Shown in pieces: positions 33,912-44,560 of a stretch of DNA of 64,000 bases. Positions within the stretch are counted from its first letter, which is position 1. Each line of letters starts with the position of its first letter. This DNA is from Prosopocoilus inquinatus. Taxonomy: Eukaryota > Arthropoda > Insecta > Coleoptera > Lucanidae. Below the pieces are notes generated by a model. That model ran no database searches and was not told the origin of the DNA. It was given only the letters and a program-made list of their open reading frames with translations. The translations under genes were made by a program, and so were the position numbers. The stretch lies in NCBI GenBank assembly GCA_036172665.1, contig CM069870.1:68634212-68698211 (forward strand), written 5' to 3'.

Positions 33912-34146
33912 TGTTATGTAGCGATGCGCATTTGACGCTATTTTGTCTGGGCTTTTTTTTAATTGAAATTTTGTTGTTATTACACCGTGAGAAGACTTCT
34001 TTTAGATGATAATTTTTGACAACCTTTTTATTGATAGTTTCTTTTACATAATGTTTTTTTTTTGTTGCCGTGAATACAGTTTAAATATATTACAAGACGC
34101 ACGTAAACCAACAGCAACTAATGATGTCGCTGTAATCTGTATAACA
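33912..34146 (-). mobile_element. Complete BEL/Pao LTR, 235 bp
   Basis: Ends are tgttat on the left and ataaca on the right, the expected TG...CA with short inverted termini. Its left ~105 bp match the fragments at 32213 and 30643. It lies directly 5' (minus strand) of the primer-binding region and gag. The right boundary relies on the terminal inversion alone. Confidence 0.78.
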
Positions 34147-34920
34147 CTGATCAACAACAAAATTAGTCCAAATAACACCTTATAGTTCACAACGCTTCAG
34201 AGACGTGATCACTACTTCTCAGCACGCCGTCGAAAGGGGCCGAGCCGGAATACCACCTAACATCGGGCAAGCGCTACCAACCAAACAACCAGAATGCCCC
34301 CGACATGCGTGCACAAGGGAAAGCCTACCCGACCGGAACGGTCAATCCGAAATTCGAATGTAACATACTTTAGACCAAACAAAACAAGTGTAGGTGTTTC
34401 CGATGTCCGTCGTTGCAACTTCAATGCCATCCGAATTACCCGTAATCCCAGATACAGGGGGGGGGGAATACGGGTTACGGCACCCACCACACGAATATTA
34501 AAACTTATTTTCCTAAACTTTTGCTGCCACGTTTTTTTATTTTGTGTGTTGTGTCTTTAGAGCCTATTGGGCTGATGGGTACTTATTTGAACCCTAACGA
34601 CTCTCCCCCCCCCCCATTCCCTTGGTTTAAGAGTTTCGTTACAATCGGGTCTTTACTTTTTTGACACCTGTCCAGTAACTACACATTCGTGGTGAACCGA
34701 AGGCTTCGGCTTTATAAACTCAACATCTTCGTTAGAAAAAAAAGGCTGCGGGTGGCGAGGAGGGGGGGGGGGCTGCAAGACAGAGATCGACGTCTAGACA
34801 CGACGTATACAAATACGCTCGGCGTGCAGCCGTCCGAAAAGCGAAAAGGAAAGTCCTCCGCTGACATTCCCTTTAAGCCGGCCGAACGTCGACCCAAATT
34901 AACATCGCCCTTCGGACACA
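34147..34920. other. Unique spacer with homopolymer G/C runs
   Basis: Runs of G at about 34458 and 34763 and C at about 34605. Frames at 34257-34560 overlap on opposite strands and have no motif. Nothing else supported. Confidence 0.35.
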
Positions 34921-34921
34921 C

Positions 34922-34922
34922 G

Positions 34923-34975
<53 letters not shown>

Positions 34976-34982
34976 TCCGCCG
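34922..34982 (+). repeat. (CCG)n trinucleotide run
   Basis: About 60 bp of nearly perfect CCG repeat. It creates long Pro or Gly runs in overlapping frames on both strands, which are therefore not treated as genes. It sits at the left edge of a GC-rich island. Confidence 0.95.
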
Positions 34983-36350
34983 AGATAAACATCAAGTCCG
35001 AGCCGCAAATCGATGCGACGTTGATTCATCATTTGCGGCGCGCGTAATTTGATTGCGCGCGAGTAACCGCGGCGCTAAAAACCAGAACGGACCGTCCCGC
35101 AGCGGGCGGCGCGCCGCGCTGGGAGAGTTCCGGGCAAACAAAACGCGGCACGTCCCCGGAATGCTAACGCGAATTCGTCCGGAATGGGAAATGCTCGCTT
35201 GCTTTGCGTTGGGGGTGTACGGCGCGACTCGACGCCGACGTGAGCATTTTAGAAAGTGCCTGCTTCGACGACGTGTCGGCCTGTTCTGGTCTGATAATCA
35301 AATCTCAAATCTGAGTTTAGAAAAATCGGATTTGTTTGCACAGGGTCGAAAGCAAAAAAAAGTAAAATAAAATTAGAATTAGATTCTACCAACGCCCATA
35401 ATCCTTTTACTCCTCTTGTCACAGCGCTTGTTTGAATTATTTGCTCGCCATCAACCAAAGTTACAATTAAATTTAGTTGTTACGGTGCAAATTTCCGTAG
35501 AGCATATAATGGGGTCTATTCTGTAACATTGATATGGACTTGATATTCCTGTTTCAAGTGACCTTGCAAAATTGGTATTCTATAAATAGTTCCGTAACAA
35601 CTTGCAGTCAGTTTCAAGTCTGACCTCGAGATAATATGCATTTTTCTTCAATTTTCTGTCGGCAATTCACGTGAAATGTTATGAAATCGTAAATCGTAAA
35701 TCTCTTCAGGTATTGAAGATCATATCAATTGATGAATGATATGAATGTCATAATATGGCGGTTGACGGGGCGTTTTCCGTTGGGCCGCATTGTTGTTCGT
35801 CTTCATCGATCGATATCGATTTTTTCTACAAGAGCCCCGTGGTTTGTCAGTTAGGGTCATGTGGCTCCATTCCCTTCTAATAACGCTGTCTTAGCGTAGA
35901 AACATGTAAATAGGGTGGCGGTCGTTTTGCTGCAAGTAGAGAGTGCACATCGTTGTTTCGTGGGTGATTTAGCCATCTTGTTTCATCCGCTGTTGAGAGG
36001 TTTTGGTGGCGAATGATGAATGAAAATTATTACTAAGCGGTCTGAACCGCACTGACACCGCTAATTCGAGCAATTATTCTTGCTTTTCCAAGCCTGACAA
36101 TCAATCAATCAGGTATTTATGACAAGCGATTGCAGTGCGCAACTACGTTTGTTAATGATTTTTCCTTCTTCCTCTAGGCTTTTTAGTCTTATTATTCGCG
36201 TTCACTTTATTTGTGGTCGTTTAATCGAGAGGAATATTCCGAGGCCGTCCGTTCGCTGAGCAAATAGCGATATTGTCAGTCCGCTACACGGCAAGCATCA
36301 TCGCAGGGCACATTAGTGATCGTTCGCACGACGACAGATGGACGCTACGT
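34983..36350. other. GC-rich island followed by unique DNA
   Basis: The first 300 bp are GC-rich with gcggcgcgcgtaattt-like words. The remainder is unique and AT-richer, with an atcgatcgatatcgat palindromic word near 35804. No frame shows a domain. Possible host regulatory sequence, unproven. Confidence 0.35.
36080..36123 (+). repeat. 44-bp conserved motif, copy 1
   Basis: gcttttccaagcctgacaa, a short tcaatcaatc-type spacer and caggtatttatgac. The same motif occurs in the same orientation at 41496-41538, while flanks differ. The sharp limits suggest either a short mobile sequence or a functional site. Confidence 0.6.
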
Positions 36351-36359
36351 TTCGCCGTT

Positions 36360-38690
36360 GACCTGCACCGTAGAATACCAAGAAGAATAAAAAAATACTA
36401 ATAACAAAACATAAACAAATTTTAAAAAACAACCTTTAAACATAAATGAAACAAATAAAAAGAATTCAAATGAGAAAAGAAACATCGAAACTAGAATTAA
36501 TAAAACAAAAAATAAAAACGAAAGACGATCGGCTGTCATGCTAAGTTCAGGCAAATTCTAAAAATTTAGATTAGTAAACTAATAACAAAACGTAAGCAAA
36601 ATTAAAAAAATAAAACTTATTTTTTAAACACACAAAATTTAAAAAACAAACCTTATTTTTTAAACAAAAACAAAATTGATTAAAAAACCTTCAAATTCAG
36701 AAAAATAAAATATAACACATATTAAAAAAACAAAAGACGAACGGTTCTTATGACTCACGATCAAATTTCAGAACAAGTGAGTCCCAAATAATAAAAAAAA
36801 ATTAGACTGGTAAGCAAATAATGAAACGAAATTTAAAAAAATAACCTTTAAACACGAGCAAAGCTAAGAAAAAAATTCAAATGAAAAAAGTTGAAACGAA
36901 AAAAAATCGCAGAAAATTAAAGCAAACTGTAAATAAAAGAGACAATAAATACGATTAAAAAGAAATAAAACAAATACAGTGCGCAAAGCAAAAGAAGATC
37001 ACAACTCCAACTGAGACACAAAACAAATGGAAACCAATGAACAAGCAAGCATCAATAAAATGTTGCTGAACGAAGAACAACAATCACAAAATCAAACTAT
37101 GTATAAAGAAGTCAATAATTCAATTAAGAAAAAACAAAAAAACACGAAATACAGCGCAAGACAAAAGACAAAAGAAGATTTCACTCAACTGAGACACAAA
37201 ATAAAAAAAAAGAGAATGAAGCATAATACATTGACCAATAATACGACAAGAAAAAAACACGAAAAGAGAAACGAACAACGAAATACAATGCATAAAACTA
37301 AAGAAAATTGTCACAAAACAAATGAAAAGCAATGAACTGTAAATTGCTACGAAAACATAATGAACAGAAGAAAAAAAACAGACGAAGACTAATGGACTAA
37401 CAATAAGAAGAACAAAAACTAAATGATTCTCCGGACGAATAATTAAAAAAAAATCTAGCAGAAAACAAAATTTGATAAAAATGAACAAAATTTAAAGAAA
37501 AGTAGAAAAACCAAAAGACACTAAGTGAACAAAAAAATTGAAAATTTACGGAAGTTTTTATAAATGAAAACAAACTCGTAGGAAACGAGAGGAGTCGATA
37601 AAATCCGAAGACAAATTCGAAAAAGAAAACAAAAAGGCGAAAAACGGGATGAAAACAATAGAGCGGGCGGATATACAAGAAATGAATAAATAAATAACTT
37701 TTGCTAGTCAAGAAACTGGCAGGAAACAAAAGAAAAAAATTAAACAAACGAATCGTGAATAAAATGTAAATCAAATCCGTCAAAACTATCATATTCCAGA
37801 ACAAATGAATCCCAAATAATAATTTTAGACTTGTAAACTAATAACAAAAAAATAAAGAAAAATAGTCTTGAAACATAAAAATAATTTAATAAAAAAAATT
37901 GAAACAAGAATGAATAAAACAAAAAAAAAATAAAAACAAAAGCCGATTGGCTCTTGTATTTGCTTCACGAACAAATATGATTGAAAAGAATAAACAAAAA
38001 GTGTAGATTTATAATATAATAATAAAACGCAAACAAAATTTAAAAAATACTTATTTTTGAAATATAAGCAAAATTAATTTTAAAAAGCGGTTCTTATGAC
38101 TCACGATCAAATTCTAGAAGAAATGAGTTCCGAATAATAAATAAAAATTAAAAAAATGTAGACTAGTGAATTGACAATATATAAACATTTTAAAAAATAA
38201 CCATAAACACAAAAAAAGAATTCAAATTAAAAGAAAATGAAACGAAAATTAATGAAACAAAAAATAAAAACAAGAGGTGATCGGCTCTTATGCTTCGCGA
38301 ATAAATTATGGAACAAATAGTCGACCAATAAAAAGAATAAGAAAAATGTAGATCAGTAAACTTATAATAAAACATAACCAAAATTTCGAAAAATTTATTT
38401 TTTAAATACAAACAAAATTAATCAAAAAGTTTCAAATTCAGAAAAAGTAAAAAGTAACAGATAATAAAAAATGTGCAAAAAAAGAACGGTTTTTATGACT
38501 CACGATCAAATTCCAAAAGAATAAGAGCCCGGAATAACAAAAAAATGTAGACCAGTAAACTAACAAAAAAACAAAATTATAAAAATATCCTTTAAACATA
38601 AACGAAACTAATAAAAAGAACAACTTAAACGAGAATTAATAAAACAAAAAATAAAAACAAAAGGCGATCGGCTCTTATGCTTCATGAGCG
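36360..38690 (+). repeat. A-rich tract with ~200-bp hidden period
   Basis: About 2.3 kb dominated by A on this strand. Phrases cgatcggctcttatgctt and acggttcttatgactcac alternate near 36527, 36740, 37945, 38094, 38280, 38487 and 38665, each followed by an aacaaatgagtcccaaata-type phrase and a gtagac.agtaaacta-type phrase. Long minus-strand hydrophobic frames (Phe/Leu/Ser-rich) arise from the A runs and are not genes. Confidence 0.8.
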
Positions 38691-39036
38691 ATTGTGCCGA
38701 TTTTTGTACTCCGGGATCCTTCAGCGCTTCATTGTCGTGTTGATCCATATTCACTCACAAATCTGTACCAAAAATATTATAAATATAAATTATAGGGCGC
38801 TACTTCTGTTTAGGAGTTGCTTTTAAACGCTCTAACTTGTAGAGCATCGATGATATTTATCGCCTGGTAAGTATGGATTTCGAGATTTTGCAATTTTTTG
38901 GTAACTCACACATCCCCCCACGTCCAATCGGATGGAGAAATTTGTCCTCGCCCCACGAAATATTACACAGTGAAAAAGGCCAGACGCGAAGCGTCTAGTG
39001 GTACAGCACAACGGCGAAAAAAGGCCTAACGGAGGG
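38691..39036. other. Spacer
   Basis: Mixed sequence between the A-rich tract and the next repeat. Contains a taactcacacatccccccac word. Nothing supported. Confidence 0.35.
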
Positions 39037-39262
39037 AAATGAAGAAAGACGTAAAACACGAATCGGATTAGCCAACAATGATTAAACTCACCTGGTGAGA
39101 TTGGACACCAAGCTGACAAAAGCACCTGAAAACGCTGCTTAACTTAGATGAACCAGTCAGAGTCGGCCAAAGGCCGTGAGGTATATTTCACCCCTTGTGG
39201 AAATATTTCTTCGACACAACGAAAATGCGCACAAAAACAAGTGGTTTACCCGAACTCTGTGC
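39037..39262 (+). repeat. Dispersed repeat, arm 1 of an inverted pair
   Basis: Words accaagctgacaaaagc, ggccgtgaggtatatttcac, cccttgtggaaatattt and caagtggtttacccgaa match, in order and on the opposite strand, 42541-42765. Divergence is substantial. The two lie 3.3 kb apart. Confidence 0.8.
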
Positions 39263-39737
39263 AGAGAATGGAGTGTTGCTAACTTGATTCGGAGAGCGGG
39301 GAGAAGAGTGACAAACATAAACAGAGAGATCGAGAATAAACAGCCAACTCAACGAAAAAATGACATATGAAGTTAAATATCAAAGGTGATGGGCAGGTGA
39401 AATGTTTTGCAACTCGCTCGGAACCGGTCGCAAGCCGCAGATTCTGTTAAAAGAAAATAATACACAAAGATTTATTATACAGGGTGTCTTGAAATATCAG
39501 GAAAATTTTTAAACAGTGGCAATTTAAGGGGCATTAAGCTAGTGACGTATGTAAAAGAAGTACGGGCCTCGTTATTCGTGGTTTAGGCTCTAAGATAATA
39601 AGGTTCTACAATCAACGCCATCTCGCCATCAACGTGCTAGTTCTGAAATATTACCTATCACCGCCGCTAATACAAGACCAAATCTTCATTAGAATTGGTC
39701 GACGTTGAAGACTTGTATTTGGTTGATTAAAGAAAAT
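39263..39737 (+). other. Spacer with tatacagggtgtc word
   Basis: Unique sequence. At 39476 it has tatacagggtgtcttgaaa, a terminal-looking phrase whose relatives (tacagcgtgtccc, 48893; tatacaggaggtaac, 53720) also occur here. These may be ends of a short dispersed element. Confidence 0.45.
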
Positions 39738-39965
39738 GAGTGTAACGTTACTGACCGCACGAGAAATTGTTTACGTCGTTGCTTGCCGAACCTAAACGTG
39801 TTGAGTTGATTAAAAACGACAATTGAGCGTAACGTTACTAACCGCGCGGAAAAATTGTTTACGTCGTTGCTTGCCAAACCTAGATGTATTCCGTTGATTA
39901 AAAGAAATTTGAGTGTAACGTTACTGACCGGGCGCGAAAAATTTTTTTACGTCGCTGTTGTACAC
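39738..39965 (+). repeat. Three tandem copies, 84-89 bp
   Basis: gagtgtaacgttactgacc at 39738, 39827 (one change) and 39911, each followed by a gaaa.attgtttacgtcgttg phrase; the first two also share gcttgcc.aacctaaa-like and gttgattaaaa phrases. Confidence 0.9.
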
Positions 39966-41490
39966 TCTCGCAAATTGGATTTCGTGTAAACTGCGCGCTT
40001 AACTAAACCCTGTAACTCCGTGCGTCATCGAAACTTCTTCTCGGCCCCGACGCGAAACAGAAACCCTATTTCAAATAAATTTCAGCAGCTCTCTTTCGTT
40101 ATTGAAATATGTCGTGTTGCGCGCTCGCGCTCCGTCGATTCTCCTTTGAACCGAAATTTACTTCTCATAAACAGACAGCGGAGCGCGAAGCAGAAACGAC
40201 GGTTTCCAGACGACGTGGGACGCGACGCGACGCGACGCTAAGTTACGATTTGTTCTTCCTTGCCTACTTGTAACGACGCGACGAGTTATTCATTTACGTG
40301 CTTCACATAACTACATCGTTTCCGGGCGGGGCGGAGGTTAGTTACATCTTTAAAAAGGAAATTTCAATAATTGACAAGAAGAGCATTTTTGGTTCTTGAA
40401 CTTGATGATACAATCCGAATTGCTTAGATGAAAACTTCGCAAAGTGAACACGTGTTAGCCCCTGAGCGTTGTAATTCTGTTGAATGTATGATTTTAAAAT
40501 GAAATATGTGTCTCGCTCTTTTGAAAACATCGCACACCCACTCCACTTCCACTGAACAGCCCATGCCATCCGAACAAGCGTTTACGTGACCTTGTCTTTA
40601 AATTATTTATGAAGTCAAACATCGTTCGCTGCTTTCCACTTTGGCTCTTGGTTTAAATGTGTTTAAGCCCGCATCGGAACGCAAAGAGAGAGAGAGAGAG
40701 AGAGAGAGACCTCTTCTCTTCTCGAATTCTCGAATAGGTCTCGTTAACAGAGCACGTCCTCGCTGAATCAGCCTGCATTTGCGCGACAAAAGACCGACGC
40801 GCAAAAACTAAATTAAGTCGAAACAAAGCGACAATCCAGACGTAAACAGCTTGTATAATTAAACGTAATCAGGTCGGCGGCGGTGGTGGTGGCGTTTAAC
40901 GTTCCCCGTGCCATCGGGGGATGACAATGCGCGCCGCCCGTAATTTGCACTAACCAGACCTGCGTTGCTGATAATGCGCGCCCTAAAAATTCCCCGTGTA
41001 AGAGTGAAGGCCGGAATTAAAGGACGGCTTTATCGATTGTGGAAGTTTCGAGCGGGCGGGCGGCGGGCGGCGGGCAGCGGCGTAATTGCTTAAGTGTTTG
41101 GATTCTTCGCGTGGCACGGCTTCGTGTTTAATTGCTCGAGTTCGAATGAGAAGCGGCTGGGAATAATTAAAAGCCGTAATGCTGTGACAGGTTCTTGATA
41201 AATAAATAAATAAATAAACGCGGAATGGTTTGATTAAGGGCGGGCGCCGCGCCGCTCAGTGAAATTGGAATTGGGTACTTAGATTTCGCGAATAATTTAC
41301 TGGAAACTATTATTCCACGTTTCCTGTTATCCTCTTCATCTCACACAAACGAAGCCTGTGCTTATATTCCGACGTGTCAGTCTCGTCGTAATCGCATAAA
41401 GTTTTGTTAGCTGCGGCCATTTCGTTTGTTAAATTAGGAGATGCTTTAGTGATATTTACTGCGTGTTGCGCAAATCAAGCCAGCATTGGT
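39966..41490. other. Unique DNA with GC-rich island
   Basis: Includes a gacgc run at about 40218-40236 and a GC-rich block from about 40870 to 41260 (cgggcgggcggcgggcgg). AT-rich homeodomain-type words (taatta) flank the block. Looks like host non-coding sequence; no gene supported. Confidence 0.35.
40685..40709 (+). repeat. (GA)n microsatellite
   Basis: About 12 GA dinucleotides in a row. Confidence 0.95.
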
Positions 41491-41495
41491 TTAAG

Positions 41496-41538
41496 CTTTT
41501 CAAAGCCTGACAACCTTCATTAATCAGGTATTTATGAC
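41496..41538 (+). repeat. 44-bp conserved motif, copy 2
   Basis: gcttttcaaagcctgacaac, then cttcattaatcaggtattt and atgac. Matches 36080-36123 in order and orientation except for the middle 10 bp. Confidence 0.6.
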
Positions 41539-42540
41539 CGGCGCAAATTAATCCTTAATGCTCATTTCATTTTTCCTTAAAATAGGCTTACGGGCTTTTC
41601 CTATTTGGGATACTTCAAATATGTGTTACGGTTTTAAAGCGCATTGTTTAGAGTCACCCTGTATTGCACAGTATTTCCGGCGCAGTACGAGGCTTGGAAC
41701 ATCCGGTTTTAATTTTGCAAGCGACGCCGACCGACGCGACGTCGAGTTTCTGGACGTCGCACGACACTGTAAAAGTTAAGTTTTTTCGTTTCGGTTTCTT
41801 TCTCTGCGTACCCATTTAAACTAAAAATAGTTTTATTTGTTGTAATCTTTTGCGATGTTTTTTTTTATGCATAAGGGCAGCATTTTGTTACAGTTCGTCT
41901 GCGTTTATTTCGCAATACGATCGCGTTACAGCTTGTTTATTTAAGGTCATGGAGTCGAAGCAGGATTTTATAAACGTTTAGGCGTCCAACCTAACCTAGG
42001 TTTTTTGTGGTTCTTAAGCAATTTGGTATTTTTGTGACCGCTGTTATTATTCCGCCGGATTTTAAAACGCATATTTACACACTTTACCTTTACAGGGATT
42101 GGCTCTGATTTACGTCACAATACATCGGATTGGCTATCGTTGATTGTTACAGTTTATTTTTCCCATATTGCCTTGGGCAAGTCTGTATAGACCCTCAAGT
42201 GTTTATTCTACTTTTAGATCGACCGATAAGGAATTTCGTCCGAGCCAAAGGCGCGTCTCGTTTTCACGCCGCGCGAGAACGTTTTCTCTTCCGTTTCGAA
42301 CTCAAGCGTAAGTATTTTTACGACCTTAATTACCCGGAATTGCAATTGCAGTTTGTTTTTTTATGAGCTTTCTCGCTCGAACCTCGTACGTTCCTTTAAT
42401 CTTTGACCTATTTTGTCACCGGTTGTTAATTATATTACGTTTTCGTTTGGTGGGCTGGTTATTTCCGGTCCTTTTCTTTGCGTTTGCTTCTCTTTTTCCC
42501 CTGTCTTCGAAATCGAATTAGCGACTCTTCATTCCCTATT
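41539..42540. other. Unique spacer
   Basis: No convincing gene. Frames of 73-119 residues at 41558-42772 are unrelated to known families as far as can be judged and lack neighbours in frame. Confidence 0.35.
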
Positions 42541-42765
42541 AAGAATTCGGATAAACCACTTGTTGTTTTGTGTGAACTATTTTGGTGTTCGAGTAATATT
42601 TTCCTCCCCAGGGGGTGAAATATACTTCACGGCCGGTGGCCGGCTTCGACGGTTTACCCCGAATCAAGCTACGTATTCGCGCGCTTTTGTCAACCTGGTG
42701 CTTAACACAGCCCCCCACCCTCGTCGACCGTCATCCGTTTTCTACGTTTTCTTGTTCTCCTTTCC
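42541..42765 (-). repeat. Dispersed repeat, arm 2 of an inverted pair
   Basis: The reverse complement matches 39037-39262: caccaggttgacaaaagc, ggccgtgaagtatatttcac, a ccccctggggaggaaaatat-type word and caagtggtttatccgaat. It may be an independent insertion of one family or one end of a larger inverted structure. Confidence 0.8.
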
Positions 42766-43792
42766 CCCATAAGCTTTTTAACTCCCCGCTCCAGTTCAAG
42801 ACCTCATTTTAGCATCTGATGTCTCGAAATTTGCTCTGACAAAACAACCTCGCTGCCGTTGGTGCCAACAGTTGAGTCCTGGCAGATCCTAGTGTTGATC
42901 ACCCTGTTAGTTTCGGGGCCTCTTTGGTCTTCGAGGGCCCGCCCGAGCCTGCCCTCGCACTTTGCGGACTTCCGCTGTCGCCGACGGACTCGACGAAACA
43001 AGACCTGCTGCAACGTACTTAAAGATGGAATTGTTTTGATTATTACTGCCGATTGGAGATTTGCGGAGGTTTGTTCCGTGTGGAATGAGGAGATGATGAA
43101 GTTGAATACCTTTTCCGGTTGCACCCTTGTTCCTACAAGTGGTTTTCGTTTAGCTTGATGTAAGTTTTGTAACGAATCCGTATTCTAATTAACCAGAAGG
43201 TGAATTTAATTTCTAATTTGGCCTTTTTGTTTACTTGAAATTTGCGTTGCCCCTCCTTGGTATTCGCTTGGTTCAAGTTTGACAGTAATTAACAGACGGC
43301 GGAATCGAGAAAGTGTAACGGTTTACTATTGCACCGACGCGGTGCGATGTTATAAATAGATTGTGTACACACCTCACCATATTTGCCGGCGCAGCGCGCC
43401 TAGCGATAGTGAACAATCAGCGAGCCAAAGAAATAGTGCATTTGTGCATGATTCACAATAATCTCGCGGTTGACTGCGAAGCTCGGACGCGAGTCGAAAT
43501 GCCGCTGTCACAAACTGGTTTCAGGCAGTTTACTTTTTCGAATCCACTGTCTGGTAATTAACTGTGTCGTTTCTCTGTGCAATGTGTGTTTTGCATTTTA
43601 TATGAATTTAAAAGCGTCGGCCCCTTTGACGTAACGCTTTGGGTTTCTCGTATTGCTTATGGTTATTTTATCAATGAATAATTACGCGTTTTTCTTAGTT
43701 TTTCCCGCGTTTCACCCCAAAAAAATGAGTGGCGTCCTTCCAACACATTGGCACCGCTAATTTCATAGACACTCCAGAAAGATAAATAAATA

Positions 43793-43796
<4 letters not shown>
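42766..43796. other. Unique spacer, unassigned
   Basis: Opposite-strand frames of about 100 residues overlap at 42804-43158; neither shows a domain. A ttggtgccaacagttgag phrase near 42860 looks like a tRNA-primer site but no LTR was found beside it. Confidence 0.35.

Positions 43797-43852
<56 letters not shown>
43797..43852 (+). repeat. (ATA)n tail microsatellite
   Basis: About 18 uninterrupted ATA units; the tail of the neighbouring non-LTR fragment, probably expanded after insertion. Confidence 0.92.
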
Positions 43853-44228
43853 GTGTCTTTATTTTCTCTGACTGGCATCACAAAATAATTGACAAATTCA
43901 GTTATAAGAGAAAATTATAGGCGGAGTTCAGAAGGGTAATAAATAGTATATCCATCTGCTCTTCCACTCAACCTACTATTGATTAGGAATAATTACGGTG
44001 CGGTAATGAGTACAAAAAATCAAAGATTAGGTTATTTGAGACAAAGAAATTACAATAATTAATAAACCAGAAATAAACAATTTGAATGAAATGTAAATTA
44101 GAAAAAAAAAATTATATATCTACATATGTATTTAAAATATATTTCCATCTGAACAACATTCTATATATAAGGGATAATGATGTATTTAAGTAATAAAAGT
44201 ATTACGAGTATAACGCACTTAAAAGTGA

Positions 44229-44518
44229 TCATTTGCATAGGGTTTTAAAAATTACTGAACGAAATCGTGCATCAGATAATTCTTTTACTTTCAGTGGAAT
44301 GGAGTTATACAATGACGTAATGCGATAGCTAAATGAGCGCTCAAACAATGCTGTTTTGTGTATCGGGGGGGTTAACAATCCTTTGTTTCTGATATTCAAG
44401 TGATGCACATCAGTTCTGAATCAGATTTTTTCGTATAAGTACTTTGGACAATAGTTTTTAATTATTTTATGAAATAGGCAGAAGGAATGCAAAGTGCGCC
44501 GATTTATAAGAAATAGCC
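44229..44518 (-). pseudogene. C-terminal non-LTR polyprotein fragment
   Basis: Translated on the minus strand, 96 codons read with one internal TGA at 44421-44423. Recognisable pieces are INRRTLHSFCLFHKIIKNY, FRTDVHHLNIRNKGLL, KTALFERSFSYRITSLYNSI and DARFRSVIFK. This is the typical C-terminal end of CR1/jockey-group reverse-transcriptase polyproteins after the thumb, with the NIRNK and FSYRI..LYNSIP landmarks. The stop and the missing RT core show it is dead. It was not picked up as a long frame because of the stop. Confidence 0.8.
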
Positions 44519-44560
44519 CACTGGATATTATCCCGTAGGTTAGATGTAATCCAGATCCGT

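Larger units (their letters stand above)
32213..34146 (-). mobile_element. Internally deleted BEL/Pao LTR retrotransposon
   Basis: Read right to left: a complete LTR (34146-33912), primer-binding region, gag with zinc knuckles, protease start, then an abrupt join at about 32326 to the last ~105 bp of a second LTR (32317-32213). Reverse transcriptase, RNase H and integrase are absent. The outer flanks (gcaac on the left, ctgat on the right) do not match, so no target duplication survives and at least one end is rearranged. Assigned to BEL/Pao from the gag-protease type. Confidence 0.92.
43797..44560 (-). mobile_element. 3' fragment of a second non-LTR element
   Basis: Right to left: the last ~97 codons of a CR1-group polyprotein, an untranslated region of about 370 bp, a gaaaataaagacacttta end and a perfect TTA/ATA tail of about 55 bp (43798-43852). 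Severely 5'-truncated. It differs from the element at 12.1 kb in both protein and tail, so it belongs to a different family. Confidence 0.82.

Noticed and set aside
34689..35032. Proline-rich and glycine-rich frames on opposite strands
   Set aside because: Both arise from the CCG trinucleotide run.
36345..38623. Series of Phe/Leu-rich minus frames that look like membrane proteins
   Set aside because: They are reverse translations of A-rich tracts; composition explains them.
42855..42885. LTR element primer site (ttggtgccaacag)
   Set aside because: No LTR termini, gag or pol could be found on either side.
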